NCBI GenBank assembly: GCA_031285695.1
Contig: JAITVR010000155.1
Coordinates: 1-5,865, forward strand
From: Prevotellaceae bacterium
Lineage (GTDB): Bacteria > Bacteroidota > Bacteroidia > Bacteroidales > UBA932
Length of the DNA stretch: 5,865 bases
Reading direction: 5' to 3'
The position numbers and the translations under genes were made by a program. Each line of letters starts with the position of its first letter. Position 1 is the stretch's first letter. This document shows, in pieces, positions 1 through 5,612 of the stretch. A model generated the notes under the pieces. That model worked only from the letters and a program-made list of their open reading frames with translations. It did not search any database and was not told the origin of the DNA.

Positions 1-118
1 CACCGATTACTCGCACAAAAGCACCGACGAACTCCAGCATTTACTCAACGAAGCCGTGGAGGTAGAAAACTACGAGGAAGCCTCGAAGCTGCGCGATGCC
101 ATAAAGGCAAAGGGGTAA
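1..118 (+). CDS. C-terminal end of a UVR-motif protein, probably bifunctional nuclease (DUF151) family (partial)
   Basis: The reading frame starts at base 2 and ends at the TAA at 116-118, giving 38 visible residues; the rest lies upstream of the window. The tail holds a UVR-type motif: ELQHLLNEAVEVENYEEASKLRD, read as L-x-x-L-L followed by E-N-Y-E-E-A and K-L-R-D. UVR motifs are short helical hairpins used for protein-protein contact in UvrB, UvrC, McsA and some Clp proteins. In Bacteroidota the same kind of tail ends the DUF151 'bifunctional nuclease' proteins, and the spacing and short charged end here resemble those more than UvrB, but that choice is from memory of the family. The gene converges on the EEP nuclease gene with only 19 bp between stop codons, and no terminator hairpin is visible there. 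The UVR motif is fairly sure; the full product is not. Confidence 0.6.
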   Translation, partial: TDYSHKSTDELQHLLNEAVEVENYEEASKLRDAIKAKG

Positions 119-137
119 AATTTATCTTTTTATCTTG

Positions 138-1184
138 TTACTCTGCATTGCGAATAAGCATAATGTACGTAGGAAAGTGGTCGCTGTAGCCGCCGATGAA
201 GGTGGTGCCCGAAAAAGTGCGCCACGGGTAGCCTGCGTAGCGACCGTCCTTTTGCTTCAAAAATTCGGCGTTGAAAACCTTGTAGCGCAAAAATTTGTAC
301 GTGCTGTAATCCTTGCCCAACAAGGGTTCCGACACAATTATTTGGTCTATCAAATCCCAGCTATCGTTCCAAGCATACGAGCCGTTTCCCTCTCTGTACG
401 ACTTGTACGAGGTATTGTAAAGACCTTTTCGCTCCGTTTTTTCGGGCGCAGTGCGCGCACCCAAAACCTTTTGCACGCTTGCGCTTTCGGGGTTATCGTT
501 GAAGTCGCCCATGAGAATAATTTTTGCGTTGGCACTTACGGCGTACAGCGAATCGACCACGCTGCGACAGAGCTTGGCGGCACCGTCGCGCAGGGGCTTG
601 CTGCGCTTTTCGCCACCGCGCTTCGATGGCCAGTGCATTACCACCACGTGCAGCGTATCCACACCATCGAGCACGCCCGAAACTACCAGCTGGTTGCGCG
701 TGCGAAAATCGGGCATTCCCTCAATGCTGAGAATAGCCGAGCGCGTGCCCAGCACCCTAAATCGATTTTGCTGATAAATGAGCGCCACGCCTACGCCGCG
801 CGCATCAGGCGAGGGCTCGTAGGCAATGCCGTAGCCCATTTCGCTTAGCGGTGCAGTTTTTACAAGGTCTTCCACCACCAGGCGGTTTTCAATTTCGCAC
901 ACGCCAAGCAGCGTGGGGCCTGCGGGTAGCATTTCCGTACCAATTTTGCGAATTACCGAGGCCATGTTGCGCTGCTTTTGCGCGTACCTTTCGGCGCTCC
1001 AACGATAGGGGCCGCCGGGCAAAAATTCCGCATCGTCGGTGTTGGGCGAATCAATGGTATCGAACAAATTTTCGAGGTTGTAAAAAGCGATGCAAGCCGC
1101 CATGTACTTTTGCTTTTGCGCAAAGCAAAGGCTTACGTTTAGCGTGAGCGCTAGCAGCAGCGCGAAGCGAAAAATTTTTGCCAT
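138..1184 (-). CDS. Secreted endonuclease/exonuclease/phosphatase (EEP) family protein
   Basis: The 348-aa protein belongs to the metal-dependent EEP (DNase I-like) fold, which cleaves phosphodiester or phosphoester bonds. Visible motifs, counted from the chosen start: FYNLENLFD (34-42), the metal-ligand glutamate region CEIENR (96-101), RGVGVALIY (129-137), VMHWPSKRGG (182-191), GDFNDNP (226-232), DQIIVS near the C-terminus, and the catalytic SDH (334-336). All core EEP residues seem present, so it is probably active. Residues 1-22 look like a Sec signal peptide (basic start, hydrophobic core, cleavage near CFA/Q), and there is no proper lipobox, so it is probably exported to the periplasm or outside. 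The start at 1184 places this signal at the true N-terminus. The frame stays open to 1271, but those 29 extra codons are translated palindromic repeat. The substrate (DNA, RNA, nucleotide or phospholipid) cannot be read from the sequence. It is transcribed away from the receptor operon, with the repeat island between. Confidence 0.9.
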   Translation of the reverse strand: MAKIFRFALLLALTLNVSLCFAQKQKYMAACIAFYNLENLFDTIDSPNTDDAEFLPGGPYRWSAERYAQKQRNMASVIRKIGTEMLPAGPTLLGVCEIENRLVVEDLVKTAPLSEMGYGIAYEPSPDARGVGVALIYQQNRFRVLGTRSAILSIEGMPDFRTRNQLVVSGVLDGVDTLHVVVMHWPSKRGGEKRSKPLRDGAAKLCRSVVDSLYAVSANAKIILMGDFNDNPESASVQKVLGARTAPEKTERKGLYNTSYKSYREGNGSYAWNDSWDLIDQIIVSEPLLGKDYSTYKFLRYKVFNAEFLKQKDGRYAGYPWRTFSGTTFIGGYSDHFPTYIMLIRNAE

Positions 1185-1206
1185 AATTATTGTTGGTGTC
1201 TTGATG

Positions 1207-1273
1207 ATTTTTTTGACAGGATTGACAAAATTTATAGGATTTTTTCTTGTTAATCTTGCAAATCTTGTCAAAA
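1207..1273. repeat. Palindromic repeat, family 1, copy 1
   Basis: This is an imperfect palindrome: bases 1211-1239 pair with 1245-1273 around a T-rich loop, with 22 Watson-Crick pairs, 3 G-T pairs and 4 mismatches. It begins with a run of seven T (1208-1214) and then GACAGGATT GACAAAATT units. The first 28 bases (1207-1234) are identical to 1657-1684 in copy 2. It fills the gap between the stop codon of the GxxExxY gene (1276) and the leader of the EEP gene. No U-run follows the stem on either strand, so it is not a standard intrinsic terminator. Confidence 0.9.
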
Positions 1274-1275
1274 TA

Positions 1276-1650
1276 TTACTGTTTTTTATACTCTCTATAT
1301 TTTCGTTTTACCACTACCGAATGTCCAAAATTAATTAGCAAACCCACATCAATTCCTGTACCTACCAAGTAGTTAACCAACTGCACTTCGTGAATCGGAT
1401 TTAATGTTTCCACCGCTTTAAACTCCACAACTACCAAATCATTTACCAATAAATCTGCGTAATAATCTCCCACCAACTTATTTTTATAAAGTACAGGTAT
1501 CGGTTTTTCCGAGCACACCGTAAAGCCCATTTCCTGTAGCTCCACAATCATGGCATTATGGTACACCTTTTCTAAAAAACCCGAGCCCAACTCATTGTGC
1601 ACATTGTATGCTGCGCGAATAATTTGCGATGTAATAACTTCGTGTTTCAT
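1276..1650 (-). CDS. GxxExxY protein (PD-(D/E)XK nuclease-like)
   Basis: The 124-aa product is a full-length member of the GxxExxY family. The name-giving motif is G24-F-L-E27-K-V-Y30. A PD-(D/E)XK-like core follows: D66 in YYADLLV, then E76-F-K78 in VVVEFKAVE, then the conserved H87-E88-x-Q90 and NYL (93-95), and the usual ending GLLINFG plus a basic tail (VKRKYREYKK). The catalytic-type D, E and K are all present, so nothing suggests decay. No biochemical function is established that I can name with confidence; the fold suggests nucleic-acid cleavage or binding. The start at 1650 gives the normal N-terminus (MKHEVITSQIIRAAYNVHNELG), and upstream there is only repeat. The gene is about 38% G+C (141 of 375 counted), clearly lower than sampled stretches of its neighbours. 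It is bracketed by identical repeat segments (1207-1234 and 1657-1684), so it looks inserted into, or carried by, the repeats. There is no partner gene to suggest a toxin-antitoxin pair. Confidence 0.93.
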   Translation of the reverse strand: MKHEVITSQIIRAAYNVHNELGSGFLEKVYHNAMIVELQEMGFTVCSEKPIPVLYKNKLVGDYYADLLVNDLVVVEFKAVETLNPIHEVQLVNYLVGTGIDVGLLINFGHSVVVKRKYREYKKQ

Positions 1651-1656
1651 ACAAAC

Positions 1657-1718
1657 ATTTTTTTGACAGGATTGACAAAATTTACAGGATTTTTCCTGTT
1701 AATCCTGTATATCCTATC
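1657..1718. repeat. Palindromic repeat, family 1, copy 2
   Basis: Bases 1665-1689 pair with 1694-1718 (19 of 25 positions Watson-Crick). The inner ACAGGA/TCCTGT stem is perfect around a TTTT loop (1690-1693). It reads as 9-nt units: GACAGGATT, GACAAAATT, TACAGGATT, then inverted TTTCCTGTT, AATCCTGTA, TATCCTATC. It starts 7 bp upstream of the GxxExxY start codon, so it forms that gene's leader. Read on the minus strand it contains TAAATTTTG, one base longer than the Bacteroidota -7 consensus TAnnTTTG, so it might supply a promoter; this is weak. Confidence 0.9.
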
Positions 1719-1767
1719 TCATAAAAATTTTAATTTTCTCCTCCAAAAAACAACAATTATTTTCAAC

Positions 1768-1832
1768 AAATTTTGACAGGATTGACAAAATTTACAGAAT
1801 TCGTTCCTGTTAATCTTGTTAATCCTGTCTTG
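1768..1832. repeat. Palindromic repeat, family 1, copy 3
   Basis: This is the best-paired copy. Bases 1775-1799 pair with 1805-1829: 21 Watson-Crick pairs, one G-T pair and three mismatches. The outer nine base pairs (GACAGGATT with AATCCTGTC) are perfect. The loop is around 1800-1804. Confidence 0.9.
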
Positions 1833-1876
1833 TAAAATTTTTAATTTCTTTTTCCAAAAGCAAAATTATTTTCAAC

Positions 1877-1922
1877 ATTTTTTTGACAGGATTGACAGAA
1901 TTTTTTCTTGTTAATCTTGTAT
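1877..1922. repeat. Palindromic repeat, family 1, copy 4 (short form)
   Basis: Bases 1886-1900 pair with 1906-1920 (11 Watson-Crick, 3 G-T, 1 mismatch). Compared with copy 2 it lacks the third 9-nt unit (TACAGGATT) on the left arm, and the last unit of the right arm has decayed. It keeps a stem despite the loss. Confidence 0.85.
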
Positions 1923-1987
1923 ATATGACCTCCTAAAGTTCTGAATTTTCCCTCCCAAAAGTAACAATTATTTTTCAAAAGCACCTA

Positions 1988-2003
1988 CTTTTCAGCTGAA
2001 AAG
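1988..2003. promoter_or_regulatory. Perfect 16-bp palindrome, candidate operator
   Basis: CTTTTCAGCTGAAAAG is a perfect dyad with no loop, which fits a dimeric DNA-binding protein better than an RNA hairpin. It lies about 120 bp upstream of the receptor start, just past the end of the repeat array. A partial echo, TTTTAGCTGAAAG, overlaps the receptor stop codon at 4777-4789 and is probably chance. The regulator is unknown. Confidence 0.4.
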
Positions 2004-2064
2004 GCAAATATTTACAAATAAGCAACATAAACTTCACCGTTTTGTATTATGAATTGAGAAGAAA

Positions 2065-2084
2065 AGTAGCTATCTTGCGCTACT
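2065..2084. promoter_or_regulatory. Small inverted repeat in the receptor leader
   Basis: AGTAGC (2065-2070) and GCTACT (2079-2084) are perfect inverted copies around an 8-nt loop. The element overlaps the presumed upstream promoter region of the receptor gene, so it could be an operator half-site pair or a short stem. A six-base-pair stem can arise by chance. Confidence 0.25.
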
Positions 2085-2105
2085 ATTTTGGCTATAATAT
2101 TTATG
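2074..2105 (+). promoter_or_regulatory. Weak promoter candidate for the receptor operon
   Basis: CTTG at 2074-2077 and TATTTATG at 2098-2105, 20 bp apart, each differ by one base from the Bacteroidota promoter boxes TTTG and TAnnTTTG. A TATAAT also lies at 2093-2098. Either would give a short leader before the ATG at 2122. Such matches are common in AT-rich DNA. Confidence 0.25.
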
Positions 2106-2121
2106 CGTTAATTTATTATAT

Positions 2122-4782
2122 ATGAGAATGGTTTTGAAAAAACATGTGCTGTGCTGCTGGCTTGTCGTGGCGTTTTGCTCGGTTGCACTGGCGCAACCTG
2201 CAAGCGATACGGCTGTAAATTTTTCGCAATCGGTTACAAGTGAACTTATTGAGCTGGATTTAACTTCGTCAGACATTATAGAGCTTGATGCCGACGAGGC
2301 GGAAATTGGCGGCTCGGGCGTGTCGGGATTGCTGGGCGCCTCGCGCGATGTGTTTGCCTCGCAGGTTTCGTACAACCTTAGCCCATTTCGCTTCAACCCG
2401 CGCGGCTACAGGTCCGATTACACCTCGGTTTACTTCAACGGATTTTCATTTCGCGACCCCGAAACGGGCTACGCCAACTACAACACCTACGGCGGATTGA
2501 ACGATGCCATGCGCAACTACACAACAGTTTATAGCTTAGCGCCTTCGGAAATGTCGTTTGGCAACTTTGCAGGCACAACAACCTACAGCACCCGCGCCTC
2601 GGGCTACCGCAAGCAAACGAGCGTATCGCTTGCCGCCTCAAACCGCACGTACGCCGGCCGCATGATGGCCACGTACGCAAGCGGATTGATGGAAAACGGC
2701 TGGGCGGTAACCGCATCGGCCTCGGCGCGCTTGGCCTCCGAAGGTTTTTTAGATGGCACGCCGTACGAGGCTTACGCCTACTTTTTAGCGGCAGAAAAAC
2801 AGCTGAACAAAAAGCACGCGCTCAACCTTACCATTTTTGGCGCTCCGCTAAAAAGAGGCATGAGCAGCGCGGTAATACAAGATGTGTACGACCTTACGGA
2901 CTACCACTACAACCCCAACTGGGGCTTTCAGGGCGACGAAAAGCGCAGCGCACGCATTCGCAACACGCACATGCCGGTGGCCATGCTCAACTACTACTGG
3001 GATATTAGCCAAAACTCAAGGTTTGAAGCAGGTTTTTCGGTGCAAACGGGACGCAACGGTACCTCGGCGCTGGATTGGTTTGAGGGCAACGACCCGCGCC
3101 CCGACTACTACCGCAAGCTGCCGCGCTACAACTCTGCACCGGAGTTGGGCGTGAGCACCAACCGCTACCCAAGCTCTACGGTGCAAAATTTAATGACCGA
3201 AGCGTGGCAAAACAACATTTCGAAGGTTACGCAAATAGATTGGGACGCGCTGTACCAAGCCAACTACGCCGCCAACCAAGGCGTGGCCGGCGAAAAACAG
3301 GCCATGAATATTGTAAAAGAATACCGCAACGACCAAACAACCTTTAGCGGCTACGTAAACTACCGCAACCACATCAACAGGTACCTTTCGGCATTTGGCG
3401 GCGTGGAGGCCAAGCGGTACAAAGGCTCGTTTTTTCAAACCGTGCTCGACCCGCTGGGGGCAGACTACTACTTGAACATGGACAAATTTTTGATGAGCAC
3501 CTCGGCCAACCCCAGCTACAACCTAAACGAAACCACGGACGAGCAGCGCCGCAAGTACAAGGGCGACAAGTACGGCTACGACTACGATATTTTTCAGAAT
3601 GAGGTAAGCGCATGGGGCGAGGCGCAGGTAAAGCTGAACAGGTTTGACTTTTTTGCCGCAGGGCAAGCTGGCTACACCGGTTTTTACCGCGAGGGACACA
3701 TGAAAAATGGTCGCGTGGAGGAGCTGATGAAGGGACGCTCACAAACCACTTCAAAAACAAAAGACTTTATAACTTGGGGAGCAAAAGCCAACGCCACCTA
3801 CAAAATTACGGGGCGGCATTTTGTTACCGCCAACGCAGGCGCGCAAACCCGCGCACCGCAGTTCCGCAACTCATACGTGCAAATACGCTACGCCGACATT
3901 GCCCTCGATGATACCATTTGCACAAGCAAAGGCTTGGACCTGCAAACCGAAAAAATATACACCGCCGACATTGCCTACATATACCGAGGCCCCTTGCTGC
4001 GCGTAAAAGTTGCAGGATTTTTTACCTTGGCGCAAGATTTGTCGGAGGTAAGAACTTTTTACGATGAAAATACCGCCGATGCCGAAGACGGCACGCCCGG
4101 CGCGCTCATTGAGTACATTACGCAGGGCTTGAACAAGCAGTACACCGGCGTAGAGTTTGGCGTAGATTACAAGCTAAGCTCCACCCTTACGGCAGCGCTG
4201 GCAGCCTCGCACGGCTCGTACATTTACGCCTCCAACCCCAACGTTACCAAAATGGAGGACAGCCAGGTGCAAATTACTAAGGTAGAAAAAGCTATGGTTA
4301 CCGGCTACGCGCTGGGCGGAATACCGCAAACCGCAGCCTCGGCCACGCTTACCTACCGCTCGCCCAAGTACTGGTGGGTAGCCCTAACGGGCAACGTAGT
4401 GGGCAATACCTACGTGGATATGTACCTCGACCGCCGCACCGAAAGCATGGTGGGAGCTGTAACCTTAGGAACCGACAAAGAAAAAGCCGCCATGAAAGCT
4501 AAGCTGCAGGAGCAGGAAAAGTACCCATGGGCCTACACCCTCGACCTTGCCTGCGGCGCCACGTGGAAGGTAAGCGGCGGCATACTTGGCTTTAGCGCCA
4601 ACGCCTCAAACCTTACCAACAACTTTTTTAAAACGGGCGGCTACGAGCAAACTCGCGTGCCCATTGTTGGCTCCGACCACAGAAAAGCCACCGAAGGCAA
4701 AGCGTTGATTGACGCCTTTCCGGCCAAGTACTACTACAGCTTTGGCTTCAACTTTTTTGCGCAGGTGTACTACCGATTTTAG
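2122..4782 (+). CDS. TonB-dependent outer-membrane receptor
   Basis: The 886-aa protein has a Sec signal peptide (residues 1-24, cleavage after VALA), a plug-like region at about 60-165 and a long beta-barrel ending in VYYRF, the aromatic C-terminal signature of outer-membrane barrels. The plug shows SGLLGASRDVF and then R94-G-Y with VYFNGFSFRDPETG, the pattern of Bacteroidota TonB receptors. Barrel segments YDLTDYHYNPNWGFQ (from about 256) and DPRPDYYRKLP (from 324) match, from memory, a conserved Bacteroidota receptor family without the carboxypeptidase-regulatory N-terminal domain of SusC proteins. No TonB box is obvious in the acidic segment 45-60. It would import a ligand across the outer membrane using TonB-ExbBD energy; the ligand is unknown. 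An alternative start is the ATG at 2128, which gives nearly the same signal peptide. It heads an apparent operon with two lipoprotein genes downstream; neither resembles SusD. Confidence 0.9.
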   Translation: MRMVLKKHVLCCWLVVAFCSVALAQPASDTAVNFSQSVTSELIELDLTSSDIIELDADEAEIGGSGVSGLLGASRDVFASQVSYNLSPFRFNPRGYRSDYTSVYFNGFSFRDPETGYANYNTYGGLNDAMRNYTTVYSLAPSEMSFGNFAGTTTYSTRASGYRKQTSVSLAASNRTYAGRMMATYASGLMENGWAVTASASARLASEGFLDGTPYEAYAYFLAAEKQLNKKHALNLTIFGAPLKRGMSSAVIQDVYDLTDYHYNPNWGFQGDEKRSARIRNTHMPVAMLNYYWDISQNSRFEAGFSVQTGRNGTSALDWFEGNDPRPDYYRKLPRYNSAPELGVSTNRYPSSTVQNLMTEAWQNNISKVTQIDWDALYQANYAANQGVAGEKQAMNIVKEYRNDQTTFSGYVNYRNHINRYLSAFGGVEAKRYKGSFFQTVLDPLGADYYLNMDKFLMSTSANPSYNLNETTDEQRRKYKGDKYGYDYDIFQNEVSAWGEAQVKLNRFDFFAAGQAGYTGFYREGHMKNGRVEELMKGRSQTTSKTKDFITWGAKANATYKITGRHFVTANAGAQTRAPQFRNSYVQIRYADIALDDTICTSKGLDLQTEKIYTADIAYIYRGPLLRVKVAGFFTLAQDLSEVRTFYDENTADAEDGTPGALIEYITQGLNKQYTGVEFGVDYKLSSTLTAALAASHGSYIYASNPNVTKMEDSQVQITKVEKAMVTGYALGGIPQTAASATLTYRSPKYWWVALTGNVVGNTYVDMYLDRRTESMVGAVTLGTDKEKAAMKAKLQEQEKYPWAYTLDLACGATWKVSGGILGFSANASNLTNNFFKTGGYEQTRVPIVGSDHRKATEGKALIDAFPAKYYYSFGFNFFAQVYYRF

Positions 4783-4815
4783 CTGAAAGTGGAGAGTTGA
4801 AAATTGAAAATGAAG

Positions 4816-4885
4816 TCTAAGAAGATTAGGAATTTTAAGAACAATTTTTCTTCCTAAAATTCATAAACTTCCTAAACTTCTTCTT
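4816..4885. repeat. Palindromic repeat, family 2, between receptor and lipoprotein genes
   Basis: Bases 4818-4841 pair with 4851-4874 around a centre near 4846. Twenty of 24 positions are Watson-Crick, including an 8-bp run, GAATTTTA with TAAAATTC. It is built of 9-nt units: TCTAAGAAG, ATTAGGAAT, TTTAAGAAC on the left and CTTCCTAAA, ATTCATAAA, CTTCCTAAA, CTTCTTCTT on the right. The sequence is unrelated to family 1 but has the same period and direct-then-inverted plan. In the transcript it could form a stem between the two genes; no U-run follows, so it is not a clear terminator. Confidence 0.8.
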
Positions 4886-4898
4886 AAAATATTGACCT

Positions 4899-5582
4899 AT
4901 GAAAATACTACGAAATACAGCATTAGCGCTGACCATAGCGGTAGCCGCTGCTTCCTGCGTAAAAAAAGATTGGGACAAGCCCCAAGCGCTTACCATGGCA
5001 ACGCCCGATAAGTTTGTAACCTCGCTCAGCGAAAACTTCAACAGCGTTTCCTCCGTAGATGGGCAGCACCTAATGGCGCCAAAGGGCTGGTGCAACACCG
5101 GTAGAGACGGCTGGCACCGCGCCTTTCAAACCGCCATTTTTGGAGCAACGTATAACGACCCGCTGTCACCTCACATACGCTGCGCCCAAGCCACCTCCTA
5201 CCTGGCCTTGGGCGACACTACCGATGCCTGGCTCATTACGCCGCCGCTAAAAATAGCCAACGGCGCAGCCTTTACCTACACAGCCGCCATAGCCTACAAC
5301 TCCAGCTCCAAAGCCACCGTAGAGGTGCGCTGCTACTCCGCTTCAAGCGAAAGTACTACCACGCCCAGCTTGAGCAACCTCAACGATTGGCAGCTAATAA
5401 AAACGCTTTCAGATACGATTCCCTACAACGGCAGCGGCGCAAACATTCCGTTTACACAACAGTCGCACACGCTAAGCAGCTACGGAAACGTGGGCGATGT
5501 AATGTACGTTGCCTTCCGCTACTTCATTCCAAAGTATCCCAGCAGCAACACCTGGTATTTCGACGATATTAAGTACAATTAG
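4899..5582 (+). CDS. Choice-of-anchor-J-like surface lipoprotein
   Basis: The 227-aa product starts with a lipoprotein signal: a hydrophobic stretch at 8-19, then AAS-C20. After C20 comes VKKDWD. Lysine and acidic residues at this place resemble the Bacteroidota lipoprotein export signal, so the protein is probably on the cell surface. The mature part resembles choice-of-anchor J (MAM-like jelly-roll) domains: SENF (44-47), PKGW (61-64), DAWLITPPLKI (109-119), VMYVAFRY (201-208) and the closing WYFDDIKYN (219-227). Such domains usually serve adhesion or ligand binding and are not known to be enzymes. The gene follows the receptor after 116 bp that holds a palindrome, and is followed by another lipoprotein gene after 30 bp, so the three are likely expressed together. 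It may be an accessory capture protein for the receptor; the ligand is unknown. Confidence 0.75.
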   Translation: MKILRNTALALTIAVAAASCVKKDWDKPQALTMATPDKFVTSLSENFNSVSSVDGQHLMAPKGWCNTGRDGWHRAFQTAIFGATYNDPLSPHIRCAQATSYLALGDTTDAWLITPPLKIANGAAFTYTAAIAYNSSSKATVEVRCYSASSESTTTPSLSNLNDWQLIKTLSDTIPYNGSGANIPFTQQSHTLSSYGNVGDVMYVAFRYFIPKYPSSNTWYFDDIKYN

Positions 5583-5612
5583 TTAGCAGTAAAACTTTAA
5601 AAAAGAATGATT

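Larger units (their letters stand above)
1657..1985. repeat. Tandem array of three ~110-bp units, each carrying a family 1 palindrome
   Basis: The core GACAGGATTGACA begins at 1665, 1775 and 1885, exactly 110 bp apart each time. Each unit has two parts: a 40-55-bp palindrome, then an AT-rich spacer of about 55 bp. The spacers are related to each other: all contain a pyrimidine-rich TTTTC/TTTCT stretch, then CCAAAA, then an AATTATTTT run. The third unit decays after about 1980. The array accounts for most of the long non-coding stretch between the GxxExxY gene and the receptor gene. No open reading frame of note lies in it. Confidence 0.9.

Noticed and set aside
1..118. C-terminus of UvrB
   Set aside because: The UVR motif fits the family in general, but the spacing and sequence around it are closer to the UVR tails of Bacteroidota DUF151 proteins; too little is visible to support UvrB.
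135..848. A 237-codon + strand open frame opposite the EEP gene
   Set aside because: It is antisense to a gene with clear EEP motifs, has no recognisable domain, and its openness follows from the codon bias of the real gene.
1211..1273. Intrinsic terminator after the GxxExxY gene
   Set aside because: The stem is AT-rich with internal mismatches and is not followed by a T-run on the coding strand; the same structure also occurs in front of genes.
1213..1899. Repeated TTGACA hexamers as sigma-70 -35 boxes
   Set aside because: They are part of the 9-nt repeat unit, and Bacteroidota housekeeping promoters use a different consensus.
1207..1985. CRISPR array
   Set aside because: The repeats are long, palindromic and variable, the intervening sequences are related to each other rather than unique, and there are no cas genes.
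2435..3760. Several minus-strand and other-frame open frames inside the receptor gene
   Set aside because: They overlap a gene with clear receptor features, have low-complexity arginine/proline/serine/cysteine-rich content and show no domain.
2122..5582. SusC/SusD glycan-uptake pair
   Set aside because: The receptor lacks the N-terminal carboxypeptidase-regulatory domain typical of SusC, and the following lipoprotein is only 227 aa with jelly-roll-like motifs, unlike the roughly 500-aa helical SusD.
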